This document shows, in pieces, positions 13,201 to 25,200 of a stretch of DNA of 64,000 nt. The position numbers and the translations under genes were made by a program. The DNA is from Ovis canadensis (lineage: Eukaryota > Chordata > Mammalia > Artiodactyla > Bovidae), in assembly GCF_042477335.2 (NCBI RefSeq), contig NC_091251.1:92085501-92149500 (forward strand), in the 5' to 3' direction. The notes beneath the pieces are model-generated. The model saw only the letters and a program-made list of their open reading frames with translations, did not search any database and was not told where the DNA came from. Positions within the stretch are counted from its first letter, which is position 1, and each line of letters opens with the position of its first letter.

Positions 13201-16200
13201 GCTAAGAGGATCTGAAACACATTTGGAGGCCCCAGAGCGCCTAGCCTCACAGTCCGTTTTAATCTTGTTTTGAGATTAGTTTTCCCAGTCGCCTTGCTCC
13301 TTTACTGCATGTTGTCTGTTTGGAACATAGCGGTGCAGTGTGACTGGGAGGGGTCTGGAACTTGCTCCACTAGCAAAGATTTTATTGAGTTTGTGTGCTT
13401 GTGGTTTTAAGAGCAAACCCACCGCATCCTAATGTTCTACTTTTGGCCTCTTCTGCTGGAAAAAAAAAAAAAAAAAAACAACCCTAATCGAAGGCCCTGC
13501 TGAGATAATTGTAATTGACTTCTTCCAATTGTTAGAAGTGAGCTGCCATCTCTGCTTTGGTCTGAGCAGCCTCATTCTGTGTTTATTTATAAGACTTTGG
13601 AAGTAGACAGGGTATATAGTTTATGAGCACACCCATATGTGCAGCATTATTGTTTGGAGGAGAAGAGTGAAGTTATGATACTTTATTTGACAAATTAAAA
13701 AAGATCTCTCTTCCATCTCCCCCTTCCACAACCCCTCCTTCCTGCTCACCTGAATTTTTATTTGCTGGCTCTTGTCCTTAAAGGAAGAGCTTGTCGGGTC
13801 AAGGTCAGCGAAGTTAGTGAGAAAAACTACAGAGATGCCAGCTTGCCGCTTCTTAGTACTTGTCATTGCAAAACCACTGTGAAGAGTTTCATGTTCTTTT
13901 TGGTGGAAGGGTCATATGAGCATGAGTCAATTGAGATGGCGCCTTTTCTAAAATTCGAGTGGCTGTGAGTCAGTGATGCTTTGGGGAAAAAGTTTAAAAA
14001 AAGTGCCTATATGCTATATTGGGACAGTCCATCCTAGAAGAAGTATCTTCTGTAGAATTTAGATCTTGTTTTCCTCCAGCCCCAGAGAGAAATTATTTAG
14101 ACAGGCTGGTTGGTTTGTAATTTTCCCTTACGCCTCCTGACCCACAGCCCTTCATCTGAGCACCGGGCCCTATTTACAGAGCCTACTGCACACACACCTG
14201 TGAGTGGGTGTGTCGGGGACATGAGGCGGGCATTGTTAGTTTTGTTTGGCGGGGGTGGGTTCTAAGCCACAGGCAGCTAGACACAGTATGGCCGTGGCGG
14301 GAGTGGGGGTTGGGGGAGCGAGGCCTGGGGGCAGACCTGAAGGCCCCCGGCAGGCAGCCTCGACCCGTGCTCAGCTGCTTCCTGGCTCTCGGGCTCCCCT
14401 GGGGTGGGGGAGCCTGAGCGGGCCCCGGCGCTGAGCGGTGGGGGAGCTCTGGCCTGGCTGTAGGGTGGTGGGCTATGGCGGTGGTCACCTCTAGTACCCC
14501 TGCTGCAATTGCCTTTTTAAGAGATGTATTGTTGTTGTTCAGTCGTTCAGTTGTTTCCGACCCTTTGTGACCCCATGGACTGCACCCTGCCAAGCTTCCC
14601 TGTCCTTCACCATCTCCCAGAGTTTTCTCAGACTCATGTCCATCGAGTCGGTGATGCCATCCAGGCATCTCATCCTCTGCCGTCCCCTTCTCCTCCTGCC
14701 CTTGGATCTTTCCCAGCATTAGGGTCTTTTCCACTGAGTCTACGCTTCAAATCGGGTGGCCAAAGTAATGGGGCTTCAGCTTCAGCACCAGTCCTTCCAG
14801 TGAACATGTAGGGTTGATTTCCTTCACGACTGGCTGGTTTGATCTCCTTACAGTCCAAGGGACTCTCAGGAGCCTTCGTATTGTGTAGCTATGCTTGGCT
14901 GCCCTGGGACCTCACTGCTGCATGCAGGGTTTCCCGTTGCGATGAGTGGGAGCTGCTGTCTGTTGCAGGGCATGGGCTTCCCTCACGGTGCCTTCTCTTG
15001 CTGCAGAGCTCAGGCTGTAGGTGCCTGGGCTCAGCAGTGGTAGCACACAGGCTTGTAACTGGCTTCTTCTGTCTTGCTGGAAGTCAAGTTGCTCCATGAC
15101 ATACGGAATGCTCCCAGACCAGGGATCAAGTCCACAACCCCTGCATTAGCAATTGGATTCTTAGCCACTGGACCATCAGGGAAGTCCACCACTGCTTCAT
15201 TTTAAATGAGAAAAAGGAGCCCAGACTAAGGGCCTTGCCCAGGGCTCCAAGCCCATCAACAGCTCTCACGTCAAGACCTCTGTGTTGTTATTCAGTTCCT
15301 AGGTCGTGTCTGACTCTTTGCGACCCTGTGGACTGCAGCACGCCAGGCTTCCCTGTCCTTCACTGTCTCCCAGAGTTTGCTCAGATTCATGTTCATTGAG
15401 TCAGTGATGCCATCCAACCGTGTAAGCCTCTGTCATCCGTCAGATTAAAGGGTCATTTGGAGAAACCTATTCCCATGGTAGAGGTGACCGTTTTAAATTG
15501 CGTGTATTCTGTGTCTGTTCTCTCTATGTCTACCCTTGCTTGATACACACCCGAGCACAGTTTCAAGGGTTGACTTTGTTCTGTTTGTCAAGGGGTCTGC
15601 TTCTTCCCTGCCCTGGCAAGACCTCTCCTTTTCTTGGCCACTGTCTGTTCCAGAGGGAGCTCTGAGGAATGGTTCTGTGGGTTCCCCTCCTCTTGAGGGG
15701 GAACTTGGAGTCCCTGGATGACTCTGAGACTAGCGGATTGATGACGGCCAAGTGACAGCTCAGTGCTGGGCATGACGGGAGGACAGAAATGCGCTCACGG
15801 GTGCTGAACCACATGTGGCCAAATAGATAGAAAGGGCTGCTCAGTGGTGTCCTGCGAACTGTCCGAGACCATACATCCTGCAGCATCTCCTCCCTGGAGA
15901 CTGCGTGTCCAGTCCCAGGGCTGGCTCTTCGGAAACAGGAAGTCAGTGCCTTCAAACCTGGTCCCTCCAGTCCCTCCTTTTGTTTCTGCAGTTTCTTCGT
16001 CAGCCAGATTCTCTGTGAAAGTCCCCGGAGCACACGCCACTTGTGCCAACCCAGAGACTCCTGAGGCAGGAGCCACGCAATTTCTTACGCCTCTGGAATT
16101 TCATGTTCTGGAATTTCAGGAAAGGTGGTTTTTTTGATTTTGTTTTTAACACACAGCTTGTTATTTTGTGTTATCCTTCAGCATTTCATTCATTTTTGAT

Positions 16201-19200
16201 AAGAGGCTAGGTGGGTGTGAGGTATTTGAAGAGGTTTCAGGGTAATTGTAGACGAAACAACGCTACTGTTTTCCTTGGTATTCTTGGCCCAGTGGGACAA
16301 TTCCTTTTACAACATAGAGACACTGCTCCTGTTTTTCAGGCGGGTACCATGTATTGATTTTTCCTTTAAGAAAATCTAGTGCTGGATGGTCTGAGGGTTG
16401 AGTGTGGCATCTCCTAGGATGAGTCAAAGGGACAGGTTTTCTTTTTCTAGACTCTGTGATCTCATCCCTCCCGAACCCCCGCTCCCCGCACCCCACACAC
16501 ACACTTGGCAGTGACTCAGCGGTGGGGGCCCATCTCTGAAGAGTCAGGGTAGCACAGAATCCTGCAGCTGGGGATGGCACAGCAAGTATTCAAGTAATAG
16601 CAGGGTTCTTGGGCTGTATGCTCTGAGCATCCTTTACATCTGGGTCTCCATGGTTCTCCTATGAGTGAGGTGCTGGGGCTCAGGGCTGGATGTGGGGAAG
16701 GGTCAGGAAGGCTGCAACAGGGCCCTTGCCCTTAGGAGCTTTCAGTCTTGTTAAGTTCCGGTGCCCAGGGTGAGGAGTCCAGGAGGGGAGCAGAGGGAGG
16801 CCTTGGTCTAGGTGGGGCCCCCCAGGGAAAGCTCTGGGGATGGAGGAGGCCTGGAATGAGGGTAGGTTAGGATCTCGTGGCTAGTTCTTTCTTCTTGCTA
16901 CCTCTTATGAAACTTTTCTGACCTCTTCCTGAGACTGCCATGGGGCCAGCGCATACCCAGTCCCGGGGGCCAGGAAGTCCCTCGACCCCCTCTGCATCCT
17001 CTCTGAGCCCCAATCTCCTGTGTTACCCCGGATCCCACATTAGGGCTGAGACCGCAGGAGCACTGATCTCTCTCAGGACATTGTTGTTGGCCCTGTCCGC
17101 AGCCCGCTCCCCTGTGTGTAGTGTAGGTGGTGCTTGGTCGAGGCAGCCTGAAAAGCTGCCTTTAATTCCCAGCTGATCCTCCCCTCGGAGGAGAGCTTCT
17201 GGTTCTTTCTCTGGGAAGACTGCATCATTCACTGAGGCCTCTTTCCCGATACATGTTTCTGAGACCCATGACTCTTCTCAGCTTTTCTGTGTATGGTTTC
17301 CTATAAGATAGGGCTTTTTTCCTGGTCTCATTTTTCATAGGGACCCAGTGATGACTAATTTTAGGGGCCAGCTTGACTAGGGCACAGTAGTCAGTTTGGT
17401 CAAACACTAGCTTGGATGTTGCTGCAGAGGTATTCTTTTAGACATGATTAACTTTTATAATCAATTGACTTGACGTAAAGCAGATGACCCTCTGTGGTGT
17501 GGGTGGGCCTCATCCAATCAGTTGAAGGCATTAAGAGTGAAACTTGAGATTTCCTGGGAAAAGAAGGCATGCTGCCTCCAAACTGTGACATAGAAATCCT
17601 ACCTGAATTTCCAGCCTGCTGGCCTGACCTATAGATTTTGGACTAGAGACTGCCCCCATCACTCTTACCTGAATTTCTAGCTTGTCAGTTTGGAGCCAAA
17701 TCTTTGAGATAAATCTCTCTCTCTCCACAAGTATAGCCATATCCAAATATATATATTTTTTCTTTTTTCTATTGGTTCAGTTTCTCTGGAGAGCCCCCAC
17801 CACTACTGATGCTCCCTGATTGCTGCCTTCTCTCTCCTCCCGTCTCCCTCTGGGTCTCCATCACTATATGGTTCCCCAGCTCTTTCTCCAAAGAGTTCCA
17901 GATGTGCCTGGCTCGTCAATACCTGCTCACTTGGGTGTTTGGTTACGCAGCCTCCCAGCTTTTCTGTCTGTTCCTTCCTTCAGCAGCTTCTCTGGAATGC
18001 AGCAGCCAGAGAGAAAGACCAGCCCAAGGACGTGAAACTTGAATCTTTTCATGTTTATGTTTGTTGGACATTTTTTTTTAAGTAAAGAAGAAAAAAGAAA
18101 CAGATGATAAAGAAGAAAATGTTCCTAGAAACAAAGGATAAACTGTGGGCTAAGATGAGATGGAGGGTCAGCTGGGGGTTGAAATTGTCCACGCTCTCCA
18201 TTGCTCCTAATTACCGTGGGTAAGGCACAGAGGCAGGGACTGGCCGTAGCAGGCAGGGCTGTTTTCCACACTCCTCCTGTCTTGGCTGGACAGCCGAGAA
18301 TCTGCACCCTGGACCTGCAGACAGGGTTTGTGTTGTCTGGTTCAGCCTGCTCTCTCTCTCCTGGGTCCCCCTGCCTGCCCACCCCCCACCCAGGCGCAGT
18401 CCTGCTCTGCTCCGCTGCTGTGTGATTCGTGGCGAGGGCTGTGTGCTTTCCGGTGGCAAGAGCTGGACCGCGTTGTCATTCCTTCCCCGGGCTGCTTCTC
18501 TGTCGTGTTCTTCTCTCAGGCAGCCGGAGGTTTGTGAGTGAGAGTGAAAGGACCCATTGCCAGGTGGGGAGTGAGTCGGTTCTCACTTGTCTGTACTGTC
18601 TCGGAATAAATCAGAAGGGCTGAGTGTGCTTGAGCGCAAGAATGTGTGGTTAGGTATTCCCGAGTCGCCCTGAACAAGGCCTGCCTGTTCCCTCTCCCCC
18701 GATCTTTATGTCTCCCCAGTGTTTACAGATGGTCCCAGCCCATTCTTAGAGTTATCAGGCCAGACCTTCTAATCTTCTCATCTTTCCCTGAACTTCCCTG
18801 AGCAGAGACTGAATGTTTCAGAGCAGTGAGTGTCAACTTCGGAGGAGCTTCCTTTCTGAACCAGTGGTCAGACCCTTGAAATAGGTGCCCTGGCTTGCAT
18901 TCTGGAAGGTGACTTCTTCACAGTTGTCAATTGTAAGATTTGTTTGGGAGTGACTGAGAAAGGCAGAGGGTAGCAATGGCCCTGAGGGTGGAGCTGACTT
19001 CTGGGTCTTCAGATGCAGAATAAGCTTATGCCTCTCGTTATGTATGACGAGTATTTGCATGACCTCTGGAGAAGCACTAAAGGAATAATTGATTGATTGA
19101 TTGATTGGTCGAAGGGTCCAAGAGGGCTGCAATGCTTGTGGGGTATATAATACTTATGGGATCATTTGATCAAGGGGATTCCCAGGGGGCACATGGTAAA

Positions 19201-22200
19201 GAATCTGCCTGCCAGTAGAGGAGATGCAAGAGACTCAGGTTTGACCCTTGGGTCAGGAAGATTCCCTGGAGGAAGGCATGGCGACCCACCCAAGTATTCT
19301 TGCCTGGAGAATCCCGTGGACAGAGGAGCCTGGCGGGCTACAGTCCATGAGGTTGCAAAGAGCCAGACATGACTGAGCAACTGAGCATGTGCGCACACAC
19401 ACTTTGATAAAGAGCTGAGCAAGCCTGAGTGTTTCAGTTATCTATTGCTGGGTAACAGACCACCCAGAAACGTAAAGGCTTACAGCAAAAATAATTTTTT
19501 CTTTCTACGGTGTTAGTGGTGGTTCCCTGATGGATCGTGGCTGCACGTACTCCTGGACTTGTCCGACTGGAGGGTCACCTGGGCTGGGATGTCCAGGATG
19601 ACCTCACCCTTACACCTGGTGGATGGTGCTGGCTGTGGTTGGACCCCTTTGGTTTTCTTCCATGTGGCCTTTCATCCTCCATGGGGATGGACTGGCTTCC
19701 TTATGGAGTGGTCTCAGGGTGGACTGCAAGAAAGGGCAAGTAAAAATTGTAAGGAGTCTTCAGATCTAGGTCTGGAAACTGTATACTGTCACCCCTGTCC
19801 TTTCCACTGGTCAAAGCAACTCAGAGTCAGCGTGGAGGGTCTATTCAATGGCGTGAATACAAAGAGGTACAGTCCGCTGGTATCATCTTGTAACTGTCTA
19901 CCATACTGAGTAAAAGGAAAACATATGTTAGAATAAAAATCAGATTAGCCTATGGCAGTGAGAGCTGACATTTAAGAAAGATGAAGGCCATGGCCTGGGA
20001 ACAGACTGTTTGGGCTAGAATGCAGGCTCTGCCACTTCCTCACCATTGACCTTGGGGAAATCACACAGCCAGTCTGCTCAGTGACTATACTATTATTATA
20101 GTAACACTTATCGTAGAGGCTCGTGATGAGTTTGAGTTAACGCAAGTGCCCAGTACTGAGCTGGGCACGTAGTAAACACTCAGAGAGCAATTAGCTATGA
20201 TTATTCATGTTACTGTCTGTCAGTGGTGGGTGAGTTACAGATTTGGCTTTAGGTGTTCTGGTTCGGAGGCAAAGAGGGAAAAATACGAGAGTATGAGGTC
20301 CAGAGTGCGCTCTAGCGGAGTATTGTTGGTTCAGAAGAAGCAGTGCTGTGTCAAAAGGGTAAGTATGGGTTTTTACACATTTGCTTTCGAAGGCAGGAGC
20401 TTTATGGCAGTCTGCAAATGGACTGGCTAGAAAATCTTCACACCATAAAAATAAATGTACTTTCCCCTAAAAGCAAATGATTAGAGGCAACGACCTCTGT
20501 CTAGAGTTCAACAAGACAGGCTTGATTGTCAGAGCCCTTGACCAGAGCCCCAGCTCTCCTCTTGCCTGGCTGAGTGAACCTGGGAAAATTCATGAATGTC
20601 ACCTGGTCTATAAAGTGGCAAAGGGACTTCCCTGGTATTCCCGTGATTAAGAATCTGTAGGGGACATAGGTTAGATCCTTGGTCGAGGAACTAAGATGCC
20701 ACAGGGCAACTAAGCCCATGCATCATAGCCCATGCGCCACAACTAGGACCCAACACCGCTAAATAAATAAATCCATATTAAAAAAAAAATAAAATGGGCA
20801 TAATAGCAGCACCTACTTCACAGGGACAAAGAGATTAGGCAAGTGAAGTCCTTATTCTACTGCCTGGCACATGCTTCTCAGTGAATATTTGCTTTGACTA
20901 TTATTAGTATAAAGAGGATTTTAGGGGAGATTTTCTCTCTGTTGGAAGACAAACTCTCCGTGTTTTCTTTGCAAATGGTTAGTACAGTGATTATAAACCT
21001 TTCCTGCCTCTTTCTTAGAGCAGCACTTGGACTTGCAGAGATCATCATAAAGTAATAAGCAAGCAAGCAAAGAAAAAAGTAATAAAGTAATAAACCCTGC
21101 GTTTAGCCTTTTCTCAAATTCCACTGCTAGTCCTCTAGTTTTTCCAAATGAGCGCACGTCATCGTCTGTATGCTTTTATTCTCCGTGGAACTCCGTGCAG
21201 CCTCTATGGAAGCGGGCTGCAAACATCTCAGAACAGCCTTCAAGGACATCCAGAAATCTGTCGACAGCCCCCAGACTACGGGTTCCCACCTCTCCTCGAC
21301 TGGCTCCTCTCCACATCCCTGCAGTCTCAGGATCCCCGATGGTGTGAAGTCAGGCCCATCATTTGCTCTGTCCCCAGGGAAGCTTTCTCCACCTCTGTTC
21401 ACATCTCGCCTTCCATCTGATTTACGGCTTTAGAATGTTGGCCTGGAGGATCTTATAATTTAAAGTCTCTGTCAGAGGTTGTTACATGAACGCGGGGCCA
21501 GTAAAAAGCTGTTTTCTTTTGGTTTTGCTCATCTGTCACTTTTTTTGTGTGTGTGGCATGAAATACGAGGTAGGAAAATAAAGTTACCCACTTGGGGTTG
21601 GGAGAGCTATTGAAACACTCTTGTGTAATCCTCTGGAAGGTGCCAGGCTCCATCCTAGCCAGGGGCCCGATTCAAAATTCTGAGTCTTCAGGCCAGGTCT
21701 CCCCAAAGGCCCCTCTCTCCAACAGTTTGTGTCTCTTCCCTAAGCTGGCTCTAGGGGCAGTTCTGGTGGAAGTTATAACTGGGTTTAGAATCATAAGTCT
21801 ATTGTCTGTCAACTGTTCTAAACTGCTGTTCATATAGCCAAGGAGATTCTGTTCAATTTTGCTATGTTTGCATTATGAAAATAGTAATTCCTTTTTTTCA
21901 TTTTCCATATCAGAATTATGTTTTAATAGCAAATATGTATATATACCATCTGATATTTTTATGCCCTTAAGGAAATATTCCCTCACCCTGCAATGAGAAT
22001 TTTTCAGCATCTTTTTTTAGGAGACCAGAAATCATTTTCCCGTCATCTGACTTTCCTCTAAGACAGCATTGCATCTCTGCACACCTACAGTCCGCTTCAA
22101 CATTTGTCCGGTTCATATGTGTATCATTAACAGAGTCCATTATTTCAAAGGGTTTGGCTCCATCAGAGTTCAGCTTCTGTTATTTTCATCCATTTGTTCA

Positions 22201-25200
22201 GTGAGCAGGATGAATCTCCACATTGCTGATGCCAAATTCCTGGCTCTCCGAGTGGTATTTTTGTAACACACTGTGAAAAAGTCACGGGATGCCCAAGGTG
22301 ATTCCTGTCACATTCTTCAAGAGGAAAGTTGTGGATTACTGTTCATGAGAGAAATAAAGTGATGATAAAGTAAATGAATAAAAAGAGAAATAAGTAGATC
22401 AAAAACAGTGGTACAAGTTTATGATATGGTCCCTTTTATTGTTAAAAAAAAAACCAAACCTCGTGTGTGCATATGTATTTGCATGTGTGTGCATGCAAAA
22501 GAGAAGATCCAGGGTCGGTAGAACTTTGGTGGGATTAGGGATTCTTCAAATATTTCTCTATAATGAGAAAAGAAACCCAATGCTATTTATTTTTAATAAC
22601 TAAAAAACAAACCAAAAAACCCACATAGTATCAACAAAAAAACAAGAAAGGGAAGTCGGGCAGGTTGACTGGTCAGCGGCCATGGGGTTCTAAAGCCCCC
22701 GGTGCATGGGGTGCCTCAAGCTGGGCTTGATTCTGGGAAAGCTAGGTTTGGCTGTTCAGACACACTGGCATGGTTTCTGAGGCCTCTGAGTGCAGACACC
22801 TTCCTGTGGGAAGGTGTGTTGTGTAATGAAAGCTGCTACTGCTGCTGCTGCTGCTAAGTTGCTTCAGTCGTGTCTGACCCTGTGCGACCCCAGAGACGGC
22901 AGCCCACCAGGCTCCCCCGTCCCTGGGATTCTCCAGGCAAGAACACTGGAGTGGGTTGCCATTTCCTCTCCAATGCATGAAAGTGAAACGTGAAAGAAGT
23001 CGCTTAGTCGTGTCCGACTCTTTGCAACCCCATGGACTGCAGCCCACCAGGCTCCTCCGTCCATGGGATTTTCCAGGCAAGAGTACTGGAGTGGGGTGCC
23101 ATTGCCCTCTCCGTGTAATGGAAGCAGTGTTGTGTAATCAGCTCAGCTCCATTCAGCCTCCTTTGTCCGGCTCTGATGGAGCCCTGGAAGGAGTGGGTTT
23201 GGGCCTTGGGTTTTGCTCTTCTTGGGTGCTGGGCATCAGAGCCTCTTCCCACCCTGAGGACAGTGACTGTGGCCCTGTCCTACAGGGTCTGGGTTTGGGA
23301 GAGTGTCCACACACACGGGCATTCCTGCCTCAGCTGCCAGCTTGCAGGGCCGGAGCCAGGAGACATGAGCAGGGACTGTTCTGAAAACAGTCAGGAGATT
23401 CCACTCCCAGGCCAGCTGCAGCTCCGATGAGGAGTAGCCCTGCCTCCCTGGCTGTCTTGCAGCCGCTGGAGCCTACCGGCATGAATGCTACTGCAGCCTG
23501 GCTGTGCAAGGGCCAGAGTGAGGTGCTCTGCTTCTCCAGCTCCTCACTCAGGGCTGGCGTGGGGACCCAGCTCCCCTTGGTGATTCACCAGTCAGCCATC
23601 ATCAGTTCCTGGGGGCCAGGCCGGGTCCTGGCAGGGAAAGCATAGGAGTGGGAAGTCACCACGGGCTGTGTCTTTTCTTGCAGAGAAAGTTCACTCGTGT
23701 GACCAGGAGCGGCAGAGTGCCCTGGAAGAGGCCCGGCAGAACCCCCGCGAGGGCATTGTGATTCCCGAGTGTGCACCCGGGGGCCTCTATAAACCAGTGC
23801 AGTGCCACCAGTCCACTGGCTACTGCTGGTGTGTGCTGGTGGACACCGGGCGTCCGCTGCCGGGGACCTCCACACGGTAAGCCCCCGGAGCCCGTCCTGC
23901 CCCTCAGATGGACCCTTGGGCAGGAGAACCAGCTTCCTGTTAGGCTGGCGCCTCACATCTCCCGGATTTATTGTCCTGGCCGGGTGGGAATTGAGACACT
24001 CACGGAGCAGCATCTCTGCTCGTGGGCAGATGAGGTCCTGGTGGAAAGACCTAGATCTTTGATTCTGGCCACAGGGCTGGCCTTTTCTAGCTGGGTGGCC
24101 TTGGGGAAAGGAGGTAATCTCTCTGAACCTCAGTTCACTCAGGCAGATTATTGCCCTGCAGATTATTGTCACTGCGTGCTATGGGTCAAAAAGATCCTGT
24201 GTGCAGACATAAGGGAACACCACTCTACTTGAGTAACTGAGATGATGTGGCAAGATGCCTGAACATGTCTCTGTGGGGACGCTGATGCTGGGATTGCCCT
24301 GTAGCTAGTGGACAGTGCGGGAGCTATTTTGCCACCAGCTCTGGGTGCTCTACGCTTAGAGACCACACAGATCATTGCTAGTGGTAGGGGCTGAAGTCGG
24401 CTCAGGTTCCAGCCCCTCCTTACCCCCTGCCTCTCTCTCTTCTCAGCTACGTGATGCCCAATTGTGAGAGTGACGCCAGGGCTAAGAGTGCGGAGGTGGA
24501 GGACCCCTTCAAGGACAGGGAGCTGCCAGGTAGGAGATGACACTGCCTCTTGCTGACATCCTCACCCCTTCCTGTCCCACCACCCCCTCATCGTGCAGAA
24601 GCAGTGCCCGCCTCTGGGTCTGTTTCCTCATCTGTAAGCTGGGGTGGGGACGGACAGTGGGCAGGGGCATGGCAGGAGCCACAGGATTGGCATCCAGTCT
24701 GGCATTTGTCCCTAGTTAGTCCTGAACCCTTAAACACATGGTTTCTCCTCCTTGCTCTTCCCTTTTTAACCTTTAAAATGTAGTCCTTGGCTTAAAGGGC
24801 TTCCTAGGTGGCGCTCGTAGTAAAGAACATTAAGAAACGTGGGTTCAGTCCCCTGGGTCAGGAAGATCCCCTGGAGGAGGCCATGGGAACCCACTCTAGT
24901 ATTCTTGCCTGGAGAATCCCACAGACAGAAGAGCCTGGCTATGGTTCATAGGGTTGCAAAGAGTGGGACATGACTGAAGCGGCTTAGCACGCACACACGT
25001 TGGCTTAAAATCCTACCCTCAAAAACGCTCCAGTTTTTTCTCTAACCTAGGGTGATTGGGTGGAGAAGAAAATGGCAACCCACTCCAGTATTCTTGCCTG
25101 GAGAATCCCAGGGACAGAGGAGCATGATGGGCTTCTGTCTATGGGGCTGCACAGAGTTGGACATGACTGATGCGACTTAGCAGCAGCAGCAGCAGGGTGA

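Noticed and set aside
14183..14734. 183-codon minus-strand frame over the CpG-dense block
   Set aside because: Half of it is antisense BovB tail and the rest is Pro/Arg/His-rich GC-driven translation.
19174..19260. tRNA-like heads of Bov-tA and CHR SINEs as tRNA genes
   Set aside because: They are tRNA-derived SINE heads with degenerate cloverleafs and are followed by SINE bodies.
23668..23683. In-frame ATG just before the thyroglobulin exon as a possible alternative start
   Set aside because: It overlaps the pyrimidine tract and acceptor of a normal exon. No promoter signs are present.
23585..24172. 195-codon minus-strand frame overlapping the thyroglobulin exon
   Set aside because: Antisense shadow of the exon and its GC-rich flanks. 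No homology recognised.
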